From Usnea hakonensis (taxonomy: Eukaryota > Ascomycota > Lecanoromycetes > Lecanorales > Parmeliaceae), in assembly GCA_013423325.1 (NCBI GenBank), contig BLJB01000064.1, positions 124,001 through 188,000 of the forward strand: 64,000 nt of DNA. Direction: 5' to 3'. A model generated the notes under the pieces. That model was not told where the DNA came from and searched no databases. It saw nothing but the letters and a program-made list of their open reading frames with translations. Made by a program: the position numbers and the translations under genes. Of the stretch, positions 1 through 11,358 are shown piece after piece. The stretch's first letter is position 1, and every line of letters begins with the position of its first letter.

Positions 1-1337
1 GTGGAGGGGTATCGTGCTTTATTCTCTCGGCATTGACAATAATTGCTGTGTCAAAAGGCTGTACAAGGTGAGGAGCACTATGGCTACACCGTGTACAAGA
101 CTTGGGAGCCCTCTTTGAAGATGATCGGGGATATATCGAGCGAGACAGGACGCGACGCTATTGAATGATTGAACATCTTCAGTATTCTCCATCATGATTG
201 AATTAGAGTAAAGAAAGAATATTCAACCACGGTCATCCATGCCGGAGAATGTATCCTCGGGCTGGATCATCCAACATCAATCAGACGCTATACGCCGTCA
301 AGAAGGTCAGGATTGGGACTTCTACCTTTCCGAGCAGCAGTCTCACTTTTGCACTGCTTTTCCCTCATCAGTCGCGATAAGGATGAAATGATTTACATTC
401 ATCGGCTTGTGCACATACGGTCGTGAGATCGCTATAATTCCTCGGACGAAGATACAGTGTGGAAAGCGATGATCTCGACCGTGGCCCCCTACCCCGACTC
501 CACCTAGTCGATGTATAATCTCGCTTCCTGCCATGAAGCGGTAGGTCGATGGTAGGGAGCGTGGCAACTGACGAACGACGACTCACATGAAAATTGAAAT
601 CAATGTAAGAAATGACAGATGGCACGAAATATGGCACTACAAGCCAGTCCCCGCCTAGTATTGATATGTATCAATGTTCTGCTGCGTGAGTGAGCTAATG
701 GCATTTCTCAGATCAGGAAGTCGTTTACAACACTCGAGTACCATGCTTGTGGAATCCTTAGAGTGATTCATAGACTCAATGTCAGAATTGAGTATTGCGT
801 GGGCCTTCTCTGAAGGATCGGACTCGAAGAGCCTACTCCAGTTCTCTTGTCTTGTCAGTCCATAGTCTAGCTTGTCTTCTGCTAGGAGAAGAGCTGCACT
901 GTCGGCAAGCACTAATCCGGAGTATGCAATTAAGCGTACCGTAAGCACGAGGAGGGTCCGTTTCGTGATTTGTTCTCGTAAATGTGTGTTCCATTGAGGT
1001 ACTGCTCCCTTTTTTTCACAATCTGCTACCTGAAAACTTTCTAGATCAATGAAATAGCTCTATAATTATAACGAATCTTAGAAAACTCTTCATATTAAGG
1101 TTAGTCGTCTCTTACTAAGGATCTCGACCCTATAAAAATATTCAAATAATAATGATCGAGGGGATGTTGATAAAAGTGTGAAAAAAAAGTGCCAAGCAAT
1201 TAGTAGGCTTCTTGCACACGCTAATACCCGATTGAGCCTTAGCCTAAGAGGTAGCCTTCCGCTGTGCTTGGCACTAGAATAAAGCTTGCGACCGAGTTTT
1301 TGAACCTATCATCCAGGACCGATGCGAGAACCTATTT
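1..1337. other. Left-edge region without a supportable gene
   Basis: Several short open frames lie here, mainly on the minus strand between 343 and 948. None has an ATG start together with splice sites or a recognisable domain. The longest readable piece (655-948, minus) begins at GTG and has no family signature I recognise; it could be an exon of an undescribed gene, but nothing supports that. The stretch 1020-1200 is AT-rich and probably contains the promoter of the downstream gene. Confidence 0.5.
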
Positions 1338-3974
1338 ATGCGGTTGGCGCTGCAAAGGCTTCTGGCAAGCCCATCTGCATTGTCCATTTTACGGAGCGTT
1401 GTTCAGTCAGGTAGTACCAGCTTCTTCCAGCACCACGCCCCTTCAACGCCTACTGGACAGACGAGGGAGTATGCAGCAAAAGAGCAGGGACGAGAACAGC
1501 GTTCAGATTCTGACACAAGGACTCTCCGATCACAAGAGCTATCAGCGGTGACCAGGGACGATAGACCTGTCGAAGGAGCCATTGAGCGCACTGGGCACGA
1601 CATCCCACGAGCACATGCACGATTGCCCAATGCTCAAAGAGTCCATAATATCGAAGGTGCGGGAATCTCTCCATCGACAGTCAAACCAGATCCTCAGAAA
1701 GCTCCAGTCAAACGATATGATATTCGAAGCGACAGTCCCGGCTTGAGAAATCGACTAGCACTAATTACCACGGCTCAAAGAAACAATGGCAGCTGGAGGG
1801 ATCGCTTGGTGACATTTGAACAGCATGGATACGAGTCAGACCTCGAAGCACCGGCTCTTCAAGGTCTGCGGCTGGTCGATGACCCATCACATACTCAGGA
1901 TTGGGACTTATGGCTGGAGTTGATTGTCTTTCGTAAACGACATCATGGCGCCGAAGGTACGATGGTGATATACAAGGAGATCTTTCGACGGGGCCTACGG
2001 TTACCAACTCTGGGAGTTGTTGCGGACCAGCTTTGGGGCCTTCTCATTCGGGCAGGGTATCACGAGTCTGGAATCCTTGAAGAAATAGTTACCTATGCTA
2101 CACATTTGAAGCGCTCTACTGGGAGGTCTTGGCCGGGCATGTACCACGGTATTGTCTCGGTTGCATTCAAGAAGGACCCAGATTCAGCATATAAATGGCA
2201 CATGAAGCTCAGAGAAGACTTCCGTCCTCTACTTGAAGATTACAGAAAGATATTCAACCTTTCGCTTGATCGAGGTAGCTCCGCGCACTTTCGTGATCTG
2301 TATAAAGACACTCCCTTGGTTGGGATGTATAGGACTGTCATCTGGCAGTTCTGCAAATTGCAAATGTACGACGAAGCTCTCAAGTGGCACGACCTCCTCT
2401 ATGACGCCCAAGACTATCCTGCCGGATTCAGGGAAATCAGACCCTTGCTCGACCATCTCGCTTACATTGCGGACGGGCCTCGGCTTGAGAAAATTGTCAC
2501 AGCACTGGCTGAAGTCAAGGTGGGGTTCTCGGAGGCGGCCGAATATAGAATTCCAAGGGACGCGGTGATAAGTCCTGAGATCATGAATCGGCAGCTTGGC
2601 GAAGTCCACGGAATTGGTCCAAAACACCTGAGTGACAGCTTCTGTGCTAGGCTTTTTGCTACCCTCTATTTCTCCATCGACACGATTATCCGTGTGTTGC
2701 ATATAATGGCCGTAGAAGTGATCGGACCTCTTTCTTTCAGGGAACTCGCCGCTAGAGACAATTGCGACCCAGGCACGATCTGTGATCATATTGATGCCCT
2801 CAAAACCGCAGGGATTTCTCTCGACAACTCTCTTTTCTGCACGCTCGTTCGAAGTCTAGCTGTACAGAACAAGGGACAGCTTCTACAGTCTGTCGTGAAT
2901 TGTGATCTTCACCCAGACACATTTGCAGATTTGGACCTTCAGGAACGATTGCTCGCCCAGTACTATAACGAGAAAGATCTGATGCAGATCGACCGAACAC
3001 TCGCCATACTCACTACAGGCTGTTCGGCGCAAGATTTGCAAATGGTACGCATGAACCTGATTCTCCGCTGCCAAATCACTCTCAAGATGCGGGAGAAGGT
3101 ATTGGCGACGTTAGGGCAGTTGAAGCACATGGATATACCGCTCACCGCCAGATCCAGCAGGCACCTGCGTGTCTGTTGGCTATCAAGGAGACGGCGTGGG
3201 CGTGGTGCGGATCAAACGCGCGAATTGGCAATCCTAATCAAAGCTTCGCAAATGACTATGGAATCCGGCTCCTGGGTTCCTATAATTTCCTGGAGGGAGA
3301 TCTTGCGACGCCTGGGTATGGCCGGGCTCTTGACCGAGTTCGAGAATCTAGCTCTTTGGCTTGTGGATTGGTACTCAAGCCCCGCAGCTAAGGCAGCGCT
3401 TCCAAAACGTGTACTGCTATCTAGGCATAGCAGTCAGGCCTTGATTGGTGGTCACATGTCACCAAAAAAGTCATCGGAACGCGATCCTCAGCGCCTTCTC
3501 AGCGCCCTATTCACAACGTCAGCACAGCATGCAATCGTAGCTTGGGGGTTCCAACACATAGTGAAGTCTCAGCGAAGGACCCGAAGATTTCAAAGATCTT
3601 CACCAGTAGCGGATGCTCCTCCATTTCAGTGGACACGGGGTCCTCCATTTAATTGGACATGGGGTTTGCAGCTGCTATACAAACTGAGAAAGCGTGGGGT
3701 ACGCATTGAGAAACGTCAAGTGGCTCGAATCTGCAGACAGCGACTCAACACGTTGTTCGGCCCAGGACTTTCAAATCGGCATATCAACAGACGAGCCAAA
3801 CTACAGCAGAGGAAATATAAGTCTTACACTAGAAAAGTCTATATTGGAAAGATGAAAGCGATATGGGGGAAATACTTGTTTCGAATATGGCGCCCTGTCT
3901 TTATGAACGTGGAGCAAAGGGTAGGACAAAAAGCCCTGAGAATCCGGCATCCAAGGGACCTTGGGAATAAGTAG
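1338..3974 (+). CDS. Pentatricopeptide-repeat-like mitochondrial protein
   Basis: This is a single uninterrupted 878-codon frame starting at an ATG. The first 40 or so residues are rich in Arg, Leu and Ser with few acidic residues, as expected for a mitochondrial presequence. The middle (about 180-620) is alpha-helical and resembles the divergent PPR arrays of large fungal mitochondrial proteins that bind organellar RNA. The C-terminal 100 residues are very basic and contain FGPGLSNRHINRRAK, a type of tail I associate with conserved Pezizomycotina PPR-like proteins. Function in mitochondrial RNA maturation or translation is inferred from family type only. The lack of introns over 2.6 kb is unusual for this window. 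PPR motifs are too degenerate to count by eye, so the family call is moderate while the coding call is strong. Confidence 0.72.
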   Translation: MRLALQRLLASPSALSILRSVVQSGSTSFFQHHAPSTPTGQTREYAAKEQGREQRSDSDTRTLRSQELSAVTRDDRPVEGAIERTGHDIPRAHARLPNAQRVHNIEGAGISPSTVKPDPQKAPVKRYDIRSDSPGLRNRLALITTAQRNNGSWRDRLVTFEQHGYESDLEAPALQGLRLVDDPSHTQDWDLWLELIVFRKRHHGAEGTMVIYKEIFRRGLRLPTLGVVADQLWGLLIRAGYHESGILEEIVTYATHLKRSTGRSWPGMYHGIVSVAFKKDPDSAYKWHMKLREDFRPLLEDYRKIFNLSLDRGSSAHFRDLYKDTPLVGMYRTVIWQFCKLQMYDEALKWHDLLYDAQDYPAGFREIRPLLDHLAYIADGPRLEKIVTALAEVKVGFSEAAEYRIPRDAVISPEIMNRQLGEVHGIGPKHLSDSFCARLFATLYFSIDTIIRVLHIMAVEVIGPLSFRELAARDNCDPGTICDHIDALKTAGISLDNSLFCTLVRSLAVQNKGQLLQSVVNCDLHPDTFADLDLQERLLAQYYNEKDLMQIDRTLAILTTGCSAQDLQMVRMNLILRCQITLKMREKVLATLGQLKHMDIPLTARSSRHLRVCWLSRRRRGRGADQTRELAILIKASQMTMESGSWVPIISWREILRRLGMAGLLTEFENLALWLVDWYSSPAAKAALPKRVLLSRHSSQALIGGHMSPKKSSERDPQRLLSALFTTSAQHAIVAWGFQHIVKSQRRTRRFQRSSPVADAPPFQWTRGPPFNWTWGLQLLYKLRKRGVRIEKRQVARICRQRLNTLFGPGLSNRHINRRAKLQQRKYKSYTRKVYIGKMKAIWGKYLFRIWRPVFMNVEQRVGQKALRIRHPRDLGNK

Positions 3975-4103
3975 TACAAGATTAGAAATGTTTCTCGTCA
4001 AGTTGTATAACTATACCCTTGTACGCAAACAAGTAGTAGTATCATTTGTCTCAGATGCCTGACTTGCCTCAAGTGCCAAGACTCTAATGCCAAGACTCTA
4101 GCA

Positions 4104-4118
4104 CCTCGCTTAGCGAGG
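4104..4118. other. Short perfect hairpin in the 3' flank of the PPR-like gene
   Basis: CCTCGC and GCGAGG flank a 3-nt loop. Just upstream the motif GCCAAGACTCTA occurs twice, 14 bp apart. A transcript in either direction could form this hairpin. It may be a 3'-end element between the PPR-like gene and haspin, but no function can be assigned. Confidence 0.4.
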
Positions 4119-4332
4119 AGGCTAGTGGCTAGCTGCTCCAGGTGCCCACCATACTTTAATCCTTTGAGTTAAGCCTCGGGGGAACTTTTCACCGATCTCC
4201 CCGTCAACAGGAAGAAAGAATGGCCGGCAGCCGGTTCATGAGTGAGTGCTTCGACACATCTTATCCTGCATAAATAAAAATATATATAAATGACTGACTC
4301 GTGGTCTAGAGTACCGCGATGGTGCGAGGAAG

Positions 4333-5892
4333 ATGGTTGCAAAAGCAAAAACCTATGGAAAGAAGAAGGGCCGTGACCTTGCTTCCCTCTTCGTCGATCT
4401 TTCCATAAGTCCATCCAAGCCTGGTATGAAGAAGTTGTCACCTCACTTTTTGATCTGTGGGTTGGCTGACAGTAGTAGACACGAACGTTCTTGCGCGAAT
4501 CCTTGCCCCCACGCCTGACAGCCAGAACGCGCCGCTAGTGGAATCAAATGCCGCATCTGAAGAGGAGCAAGCAGCTGAGGCTGCAGATGAGGATGACGGT
4601 GAGGGTCCGACATTGCTGTTTCTTGTGGAAGCTTCGCTGACAGTGAGCACAGACAAAGAGAATAGGCCGAGGAGAAAGACGAGGTTAGGCAAAAAGCCAG
4701 AAGGTAAGACATCACATCTACCAGTGATCGAGAAGAAGGACTGGCTGACGGGTAAGTAGAGCGGGCGGTGAAGAACAAGGAAACGACCGAGCTCTCGGAA
4801 CTAACTTCGCTTGACTTTGTGGAGACTGAGGTCGCAGACTTTCACAAGTTCTGCAAAGGGTGGGAGAGAGAGGTCAGACTCAGCAAGATTGGCCAGGGAA
4901 GCTTCGCTACGGTGTTGAAGATGGAATTGATGAAGGAACCTGGCCAGTACAGCATCTGGAAGGTCATGCCAATCAAACCGAGCAAAGGGAGTGGATCTCG
5001 CCCTTCCAGCTCTCAGACGTTCATCAGAGACGCAGCCACCGAAGTCAAAACGCTGGTCGCCATGAGCGACATTGATGGATTCGTTCAATTCCGAAGCGCC
5101 CACGTGGTGAAAGGCTCTGTACCCGATCAGATTGGCAAGGCTCATAGCGCGTGGGCAGAGGCTCTGGACCCAAGAGACGCATGGTACGGAACAGATATGA
5201 GCGCTGAATATTCATCCAAAAATCAGCTATGGCTTCTGATGGAGATGACGGACGCTGGACAAGACATCGATTCCATGCATCGAGATGCACGCTCACAACA
5301 GAAGCTCTACTCAATTCACGACACATCAGATGTATTCTGGGGGATTGCAGAGGCACTAATGCGTGGCGAAATGCAGGCAGAATTTGAGCATCGTGACTTG
5401 CATGTGGGCAATGTATGCGTCAAGATACGCGATAAGCCATTGGACCTGAACCCCGAGCACGGCATCCCAAGAACGTCTAAGCATGAGGTAACACTGATCG
5501 ACTATACGCAATCCCGTCTCACCCTCGAATCTGGCGAGGTCCTAGCTACCGCCATCGACGAATCTATCTTCCGGCAAATCGACAGCGACCCCGACGCTCA
5601 GAGGCAATACGATGTATATCGTATCATGCGAGACATCGTGAAGAAGGGGAAGAAGCCCGGAGTCACCATCAGTCAAATGTGGAAGGAATATGTGCCAATG
5701 ACGAATGTTCTATGGCTGCACCACATTTTGAGGGAGTTAATGACGATGACTCGGATGACATCGCGTACTCATGAGGAGATGGTTCTGTATATGGATCTCT
5801 TTAGCTTGCAAAGCAAGCTTGATCCGGACTTCACGGGTGAGAAGTATCATAGCGCTCGAGAGGTGGTGAGCGGGTTTCTGGCGGACCATTGA
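4333..5892 (+). CDS. Haspin-type histone H3 kinase
   Basis: The model has exons at about 4333-4423, 4473-4703 and 4757-5892, giving about 485 residues. Both introns have GT starts and GGCTGAC branch sites; the exact acceptor is ambiguous by a few bases at each. The N-terminus has a basic KTYGKKKG motif, also typical of fungal haspins. The kinase domain shows a glycine loop IGQGSFATVL (about residue 152), the catalytic HRDLHVGNV (about 319), and IDYTQSR (about 355), where DYT replaces the usual DFG. DYT is the haspin hallmark. Haspin phosphorylates histone H3 Thr3 in mitosis and recruits the chromosomal passenger complex. An ATG at 4319 lies in another frame and gives no haspin-like N-terminus, so 4333 is preferred. 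Confidence 0.9.
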
Positions 5893-6266
5893 GTAGCCCC
5901 GGAGACACGTCCATTGTGACGACCTGTGCCAGGATGCTACGACAGCATTGAATTCTGTATATATCATAGAGATCAATTTTAATACATCTGAGGCTTCTAG
6001 CCTACCAACCAACAGCAAAAGAACTCGTGGACTGATTCATTGCATCTTCGTTGTCTTGTCTTGCAAGCTCACGTTCTCCAGGAGCATTATACTGTTTCAA
6101 GCTAACGAGCAATAGCGCCAAATGTGCGTCATCCACGGTGTCGCAGCATCACGCTCCAACACCAGCTGCCCGATCATCCTGGGCAGAAGCCAACATTGCT
6201 TTCCCTCATCCGCCATGATAATCAGAAACCTGTCAAGCACTTGACATACAAGATATCCAAGGTACA

Positions 6267-7665
6267 ATGGAGCGCATCCGCAACGCCCTCAAGCAACGGC
6301 ACTCGCCCGCCTACGAACCTCTCGACGATGATTCCGACAGCAACGGGCCCCAAAGGGCGCGCAAGCCGCGCTTCTCCTGGCTCGAATACTCCATCTTCCT
6401 CCTGCTCGGTGTCTCCATGCTATGGGCATGGTAAGCCTTCTCAAGCTTCCCCAACCTCAGCCTCCGTGATCTGACCGTAAACGTACAGGAACATGTTCCT
6501 CGCCGCCTCCCCCTACTTCCAGCATCGCTTCCGCTCCTCCAACGCCCTCCTCACCACCTTCTCTCCCGCCCTCATCTCCGTCTCCACAGTCACGAACCTC
6601 GCCACCATGCTCCTCCTCACCAAACTCCAAAAAGGCGCCAACTACCCGAACCGAATCATCCTCTCCCTCATCCTCAACACCGTCGGCTTCACGCTCCTCG
6701 CCCTCTCCACCGTCCTATTCACAACCGTCTCCCCAGGCGTATACTTCGGCTTCTTCATGGCCATCGTCTTCACCGCCAGCCTGGCCGCCGGGTTCTGCCA
6801 AAACGGCGTCTTCGCCTACGTCGCCGGGTTCGGGATGGGGGAATACACCCAGGCCATCATGACCGGGCAAGCGGTCGCCGGCGTGCTCCCCTGCATAGCT
6901 CAAATCGTCTCGGTCCTCTCTCTCGCCGCGCCCAAATACGACGACGGCAACGACGGCGCAACCGTCCCTCAAGAAAACGGCAAATCAGCCTTGGCATACT
7001 TCCTAACCGCCACCGCCGTCTCACTCGCCGCCCTCTCCGCCTTCATGCTCCTCCTCCGCCGGCACCCTCACGAACCCCTCGACCCCAACCCCCCGGACCA
7101 AAGCCCCTCAACCCCCTCGCCCGCCACCCGCAAAGAAGTAGGCCTATGGACGCTCTTCCTCAAACTCCGCTACCTATCCAGCGCCGTCTTCCTCACCTTC
7201 CTCCTCACAATGTTCTTCCCCGTCTTCACGCCGCAAATAACGAGCGTGACACCCGCCGACACAGCGCCCCGACTCCTCCAACCAGCATGCTTCATCCCGC
7301 TCGCCTTTCTATTCTGGAACGCGGGCGACCTGTCCGGACGGCTACTGACCGCGATCCCGCGGTTGAGGTTAGTGCTCTGGCCACGGACGGTCTTACTGAT
7401 GAGCGTGGCGCGAATCGTCTTCATCCCGCTATATCTACTATGCAACATCCACGGGAAAGGTGCGGCCATCGCGAGCGACGCGTTCTATCTCGTCGCCGTG
7501 CAGTTTCTGTTCGGGTTGAGTAATGGGTATCTGGGCTCCACGTCCATGATGGGCGCGGGGGAGTGGGTGGAGGTGGAGGAACGGGAGGCGGCGGGTGGGT
7601 TTATGGGGTTGATGCTCGTGGGCGGATTGACCGTGGGGAGTTTGTTGAGTTTCTTGGTGGCGTGA
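6267..7665 (+). CDS. FUN26: Equilibrative nucleoside transporter (ENT/SLC29, FUN26-like)
   Basis: Exons are 6267-6430 and 6489-7665, a 446-residue protein. The 58-bp intron splits a Trp codon inside the first membrane segment (LGVSMLWAW followed by NMFLAASPYF), the signature start of ENT proteins. About eleven hydrophobic segments follow, with a polar Pro-rich loop near residues 265-290, the large cytoplasmic loop of this family. The C-terminal part contains FGLSNGYLGSTSMM, matching the conserved last helices of ENTs. Yeast Fun26 is a vacuolar nucleoside and nucleobase transporter, so a role in recovering nucleosides from vacuolar RNA breakdown is inferred. A 47-base G tract begins about 30 bp after the stop. 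Confidence 0.93.
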
Positions 7666-7697
7666 ACGTCATGTACTATTTATGGGAATGGCATTGT

Positions 7698-7744
<47 letters not shown>
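7698..7744 (+). repeat. 47-base poly-G homopolymer
   Basis: An uninterrupted run of G lies in the intergenic region between the FUN26-like gene and the 3' end of the MDL1-like gene. No other tract in the window is close to this length; the next longest G runs are about 10-13 bases. Such a tract can form G-quadruplexes and block polymerases, and it can also be a sequencing or assembly artefact. Confidence 0.95.
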
Positions 7745-8065
7745 CTGAGTGTGGGATGCAGCGAGCAGCGAGCATAGCATTTGACCGAGTCAGCATTTTA
7801 CACGGCGTCCAATTCATCTGCCACATTCCAAATGGATAGAATACTTCTATTGAGGGGATATGATTATATTTGCTTTTCCGTCTATTACTAACCAGTGACC
7901 AATCCACAACGCCGCGAGAGGGGTAATGTCTATCCGCATAACAGCATGCTCTTGCTCGCTGAGCCTAGCTCGGACGTTCAACGCCGATGACAATGCAGTC
8001 GATCCCGCGAGACTATGCCTGAAAGTGAAACAAAAACAGCTTCGGATCACAGCTGTCTATGCAAA

Positions 8066-10569
8066 TCACTTCGCCCCCTTTTGGGACTTGTCCAAGACCG
8101 TCCGTGGCCCTGCCTCGTCGCCTCTCCTCCGCTGCAAAGCTACTTCGTCATCTTCGACTTCACTTTCCTCGGACAGCCCTTCCAGGACGTCTTCGTACCC
8201 GCTCAGCGTCTCCTTCGCCTCTTGGTCCTCATCTTTCTGAACCTTCGGCTCCCCTCTTGTCTCTCCGCCACTCATCTGCCACTCCATTAGCTTCGTAAAA
8301 GCCCCATCAGGATCCTGGCTGAGCTCAGAATAGGAGCCTTGCTGGGCAACTTTGCCGTCGGTAGAGAGCACGATGATGCTGTCGGAGCGCTTGATCGTTG
8401 AGAGGCGGTGGGCAATAGAGATGGTGGTGTTGTTGCCTTGGAGGAGGGCACCGAGGGCTTGATTGACCAAGGTCTCGGATTCTGCGTCCAGGGCGGATGT
8501 TGCTGAGAGATGTCAGAATTTAGACGTAAACCATTTGAAGGTGATTCAAACTTACCTTCGTCTAGGATCAAGATGTCCGGGTTCTTAACCAGAGCCCTTG
8601 CGATCGCTATTCGCTGTTTCTGACCACCAGACAACATTGCACCTCTCGGCCCGACTGAGGTATCCAGGCCATCAGGGAAATCTTCAATGAACCGGCAATT
8701 GGCTTTCCGGGCAGCTTCGATGATCTCTTTGCGAGTGGCGTCAGGTTTTGCATAAGAAATGTTATCGGCAATGGTTCCTGAGAAAAGAACAGGCTCTTGA
8801 GACACAACTCCAATCCTCCGTCTTAATGACTTGACGTTCATGGTGGACAGATCGACACCGTCTATCTTGATGGAACCTTGGGTGGGCGTGTAGAATCGGA
8901 GAAGGAGTGAGGCTATCGTTGACTTCCCACCACCAGATGGTCCAACAACCGCGACATTGGACCCTTGTGGAATCTCGAAATCTAGGCTCTTAAAAATGCC
9001 TACTGCTGGCCGGGTAGGGTAGCTGAAAGACACATCTTCGAAACGGATGGCTCCCCGGGCAGTATGGACCGGCACGCCCACCGTTGGCGAAATGGTTGGC
9101 TTTCTGTCCTGCAGCTCAAATAACCTACTCGCGGCTCCGACTCCTTTCATAAGCTCAGACCAGAACCCCGACAGACCGAAAAGACTTGATCCAGCATATG
9201 CCGTGTACATGAGAAAAGATGTTAGCTCGCCTATGCTGATGGCGCCGGTTTGCACCAATCCTCCTCCAATGTAGAGCAGAGCAAGTATTGTCATGTTGCC
9301 GGCGAGACCAGTCGCGCTGAAGTATGTAGCTGAAATGAAAGCTTCGGTTTTCCCTAAAGAGAATATCTTCTTGACTTGCTTGTTATATCTTGCAACTTCC
9401 AGGATCTCGCCAGCAAAGGCTTGACTTGTCCTTACGTTTCCCAGTCTTTCTTCTGCAATCTTAGTCAAGGTCCCTAGGTTCTTCTGTATCTTGCGACTAA
9501 GATTCCTTATTGCTCGCCCGTAAAAGAAAGTCCCAATGGCTACAGGTGGGAAACAGATGGCCAGGACACTCGTAAGTTTGAGACTGACGTAAGCCATAAG
9601 TGTCAATCCGGCAACTCCACTGACCAAAGACCGTAATCCATCCGACAAGTTTTGAGTGATGCTTTTTCCAACAATGACAGTGTCAGAGCTAAGACGGGAT
9701 ATGAGATCCCCCACTCGATTAGCATCGAAGAACTCGGCATTCTGTGTGAATGTCCTGCGGAAGAGCTGTGACCGTAATCGCGTAACAATACGCTCTCCCA
9801 CTATCCGAAGGACTATGATGCGGCCGTAATTTGCTCCAGCGCCAACGATCAAGATACCGCCTAAGGCCAAGTAGAGGGTTGACAGGTCGAAGCCGTAGAG
9901 TTTATTACCTCCCTCCTCTGCCTTCGTTGCAACGTCCAGAAACTTGCCAATCGAAAATGGGATGGTCATTGAGATTGAAGAGGACACTATCAAGAAGAGG
10001 AATGCCCACCCGAGAACTCCAATTTCTGGTCGTGCGATCTTGATCAACCTCCAGGTTTCTTTGAGTCCCGCCCCTTGACTTTGGTCTTTTGGGTCCTTCG
10101 AGAGGCGTGCACTGAGATTGACCTGAGTAGCTTGACTAGCCTTCTCTGACCGCCCAAACCCACGTTCCTCTTGTTCATGGTCCAGCTCATCCTCCTCCTC
10201 TACAGTCTTTGGAGCCTGCTCACTTATTGTCCTTTTTTGTGGGATCTCAGGCTGCTCGACATAGGCTTTCTCTTCAACCCTCGATTCGACAGGCCTCTGC
10301 TCCCTTAGCTGTGCTTGTGTGGTAGCAAAGGGTCGAGCGCTTTGTATTCGTGTGGGAGGAATGTGAGAGGCGAGCAGGTTAGGTTGGCAAGACCTGCTCG
10401 ACTGGACATACTTCGTAACGCTAGGCCTCACCACTGCTGAAGTCGAGTGAGCTTTCCAATGGATCAAGTCAGGCAGAGCTTTGGCGCGACAATTAAATGT
10501 ATGAGCTTGGGGGCTGCTCAGGGCCGGGGCTCCGCCGAGTCGTAGGAGAAGCAGCTTAGAGCTGCGCAT
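8066..10569 (-). CDS. MDL1: Mitochondrial ABC half-transporter (MDL1/ABCB10-like)
   Basis: Exons on the minus strand are 8556-10569 and 8066-8502, encoding 816 residues. The first 150 residues are a Ser/Arg-rich presequence and linker. A six-helix ABC transmembrane domain follows, then one nucleotide-binding domain with Walker A GPSGGGKST (about 542), signature LSGGQKQRIAIARAL (about 646), Walker B ILILDEATSALDAES and the H-loop IAHRLSTI. The 53-bp intron falls exactly within DEA of Walker B and must be removed to make an active ATPase. Yeast Mdl1 is in the mitochondrial inner membrane and exports peptides produced by the m-AAA protease. An acidic tail of about 60 residues follows the ATPase domain. 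The family call is firm; MDL1 versus MDL2 orthology is less so. Confidence 0.93.
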
Positions 10570-10813
10570 GGCGTATACGTTTGACTTCCATCAGTCGGAC
10601 TCGTACAATTTTTTAGTAGCTTTCAAAGCTTCGTTGCTCATGAGGGTAGATAGTAAATATGGGTGTAAGGAGGTCTAGAATAATTATGAATTTGTCGGCG
10701 AAAATGTAAATACACACTATTCCGGCAATGACGTGCACACTGCACAGTGCGGAAACCTATTCAACAGAACATATAAGTAGAAAGAAATTGCAAGTGGGGA
10801 CAACATTATCAAG

Positions 10814-11012
10814 ATGGCTCCTTCTCAGGCTAAAGTGCATTGGAAATCACTCGGGTACGTGCATTTATTACTGCTTGTTCGACGTTTGCATATGGCGCAT
10901 CTAGGGTATTCATATGGCCGTGCTGCACTTTATCCACCATGTCATTCCAGGCTACAGAGACCATATATTCAAGCATTACGGCTTTCAGTATAAGGATTCA
11001 GGAATTCTCTAG
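10814..11012 (+). CDS. Candidate 50-residue protein (tentative)
   Basis: An ATG in good context (aagATGgct) opens a short frame starting MAPSQAKVHWKSLG. One splice choice (exons 10814-10858 and 10905-11012, 46-bp intron with a weak GTGCAT donor) joins it to a frame reading HMAVLHFIHHVIPGYRDHIF and ending at TAG. The aromatic and basic composition resembles small organellar membrane subunits, but I recognise no family. A stronger GTACGT donor at 10855 would give a different, less protein-like tail. The gene may be unreal. It lies divergent from MDL1 across about 245 bp. Confidence 0.25.
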
Positions 11013-11358
11013 GCTGTCAGGTTGTCTGGCACCAGTAAGGAAAAGAGGATGCACCTCACGCACGTTCGTAGAACACTAGTAGAAGAGCTCATTGTTCTTA
11101 TACTCAAACAACGACAACCTGTTGAGAATAGTGATGACTTGGATACTATGTAGTTGTCGATCGTGGGCAAAGTGGCTACTACCTTAGTAGCGCAAAGTGG
11201 TAGGAAACAAGAAGAGGATCGTCTGTGTTCATGAACACTGGCGCTACAGGTCGCCTGCAAACCTGTCGCCAGAGCCTTCCTCCCCAATGGCGTGCCCGAA
11301 ACTTTCGTACAGCATGGGATTGTCGTATCCGCCAATAATCGCAAACCTGGTATCACGC

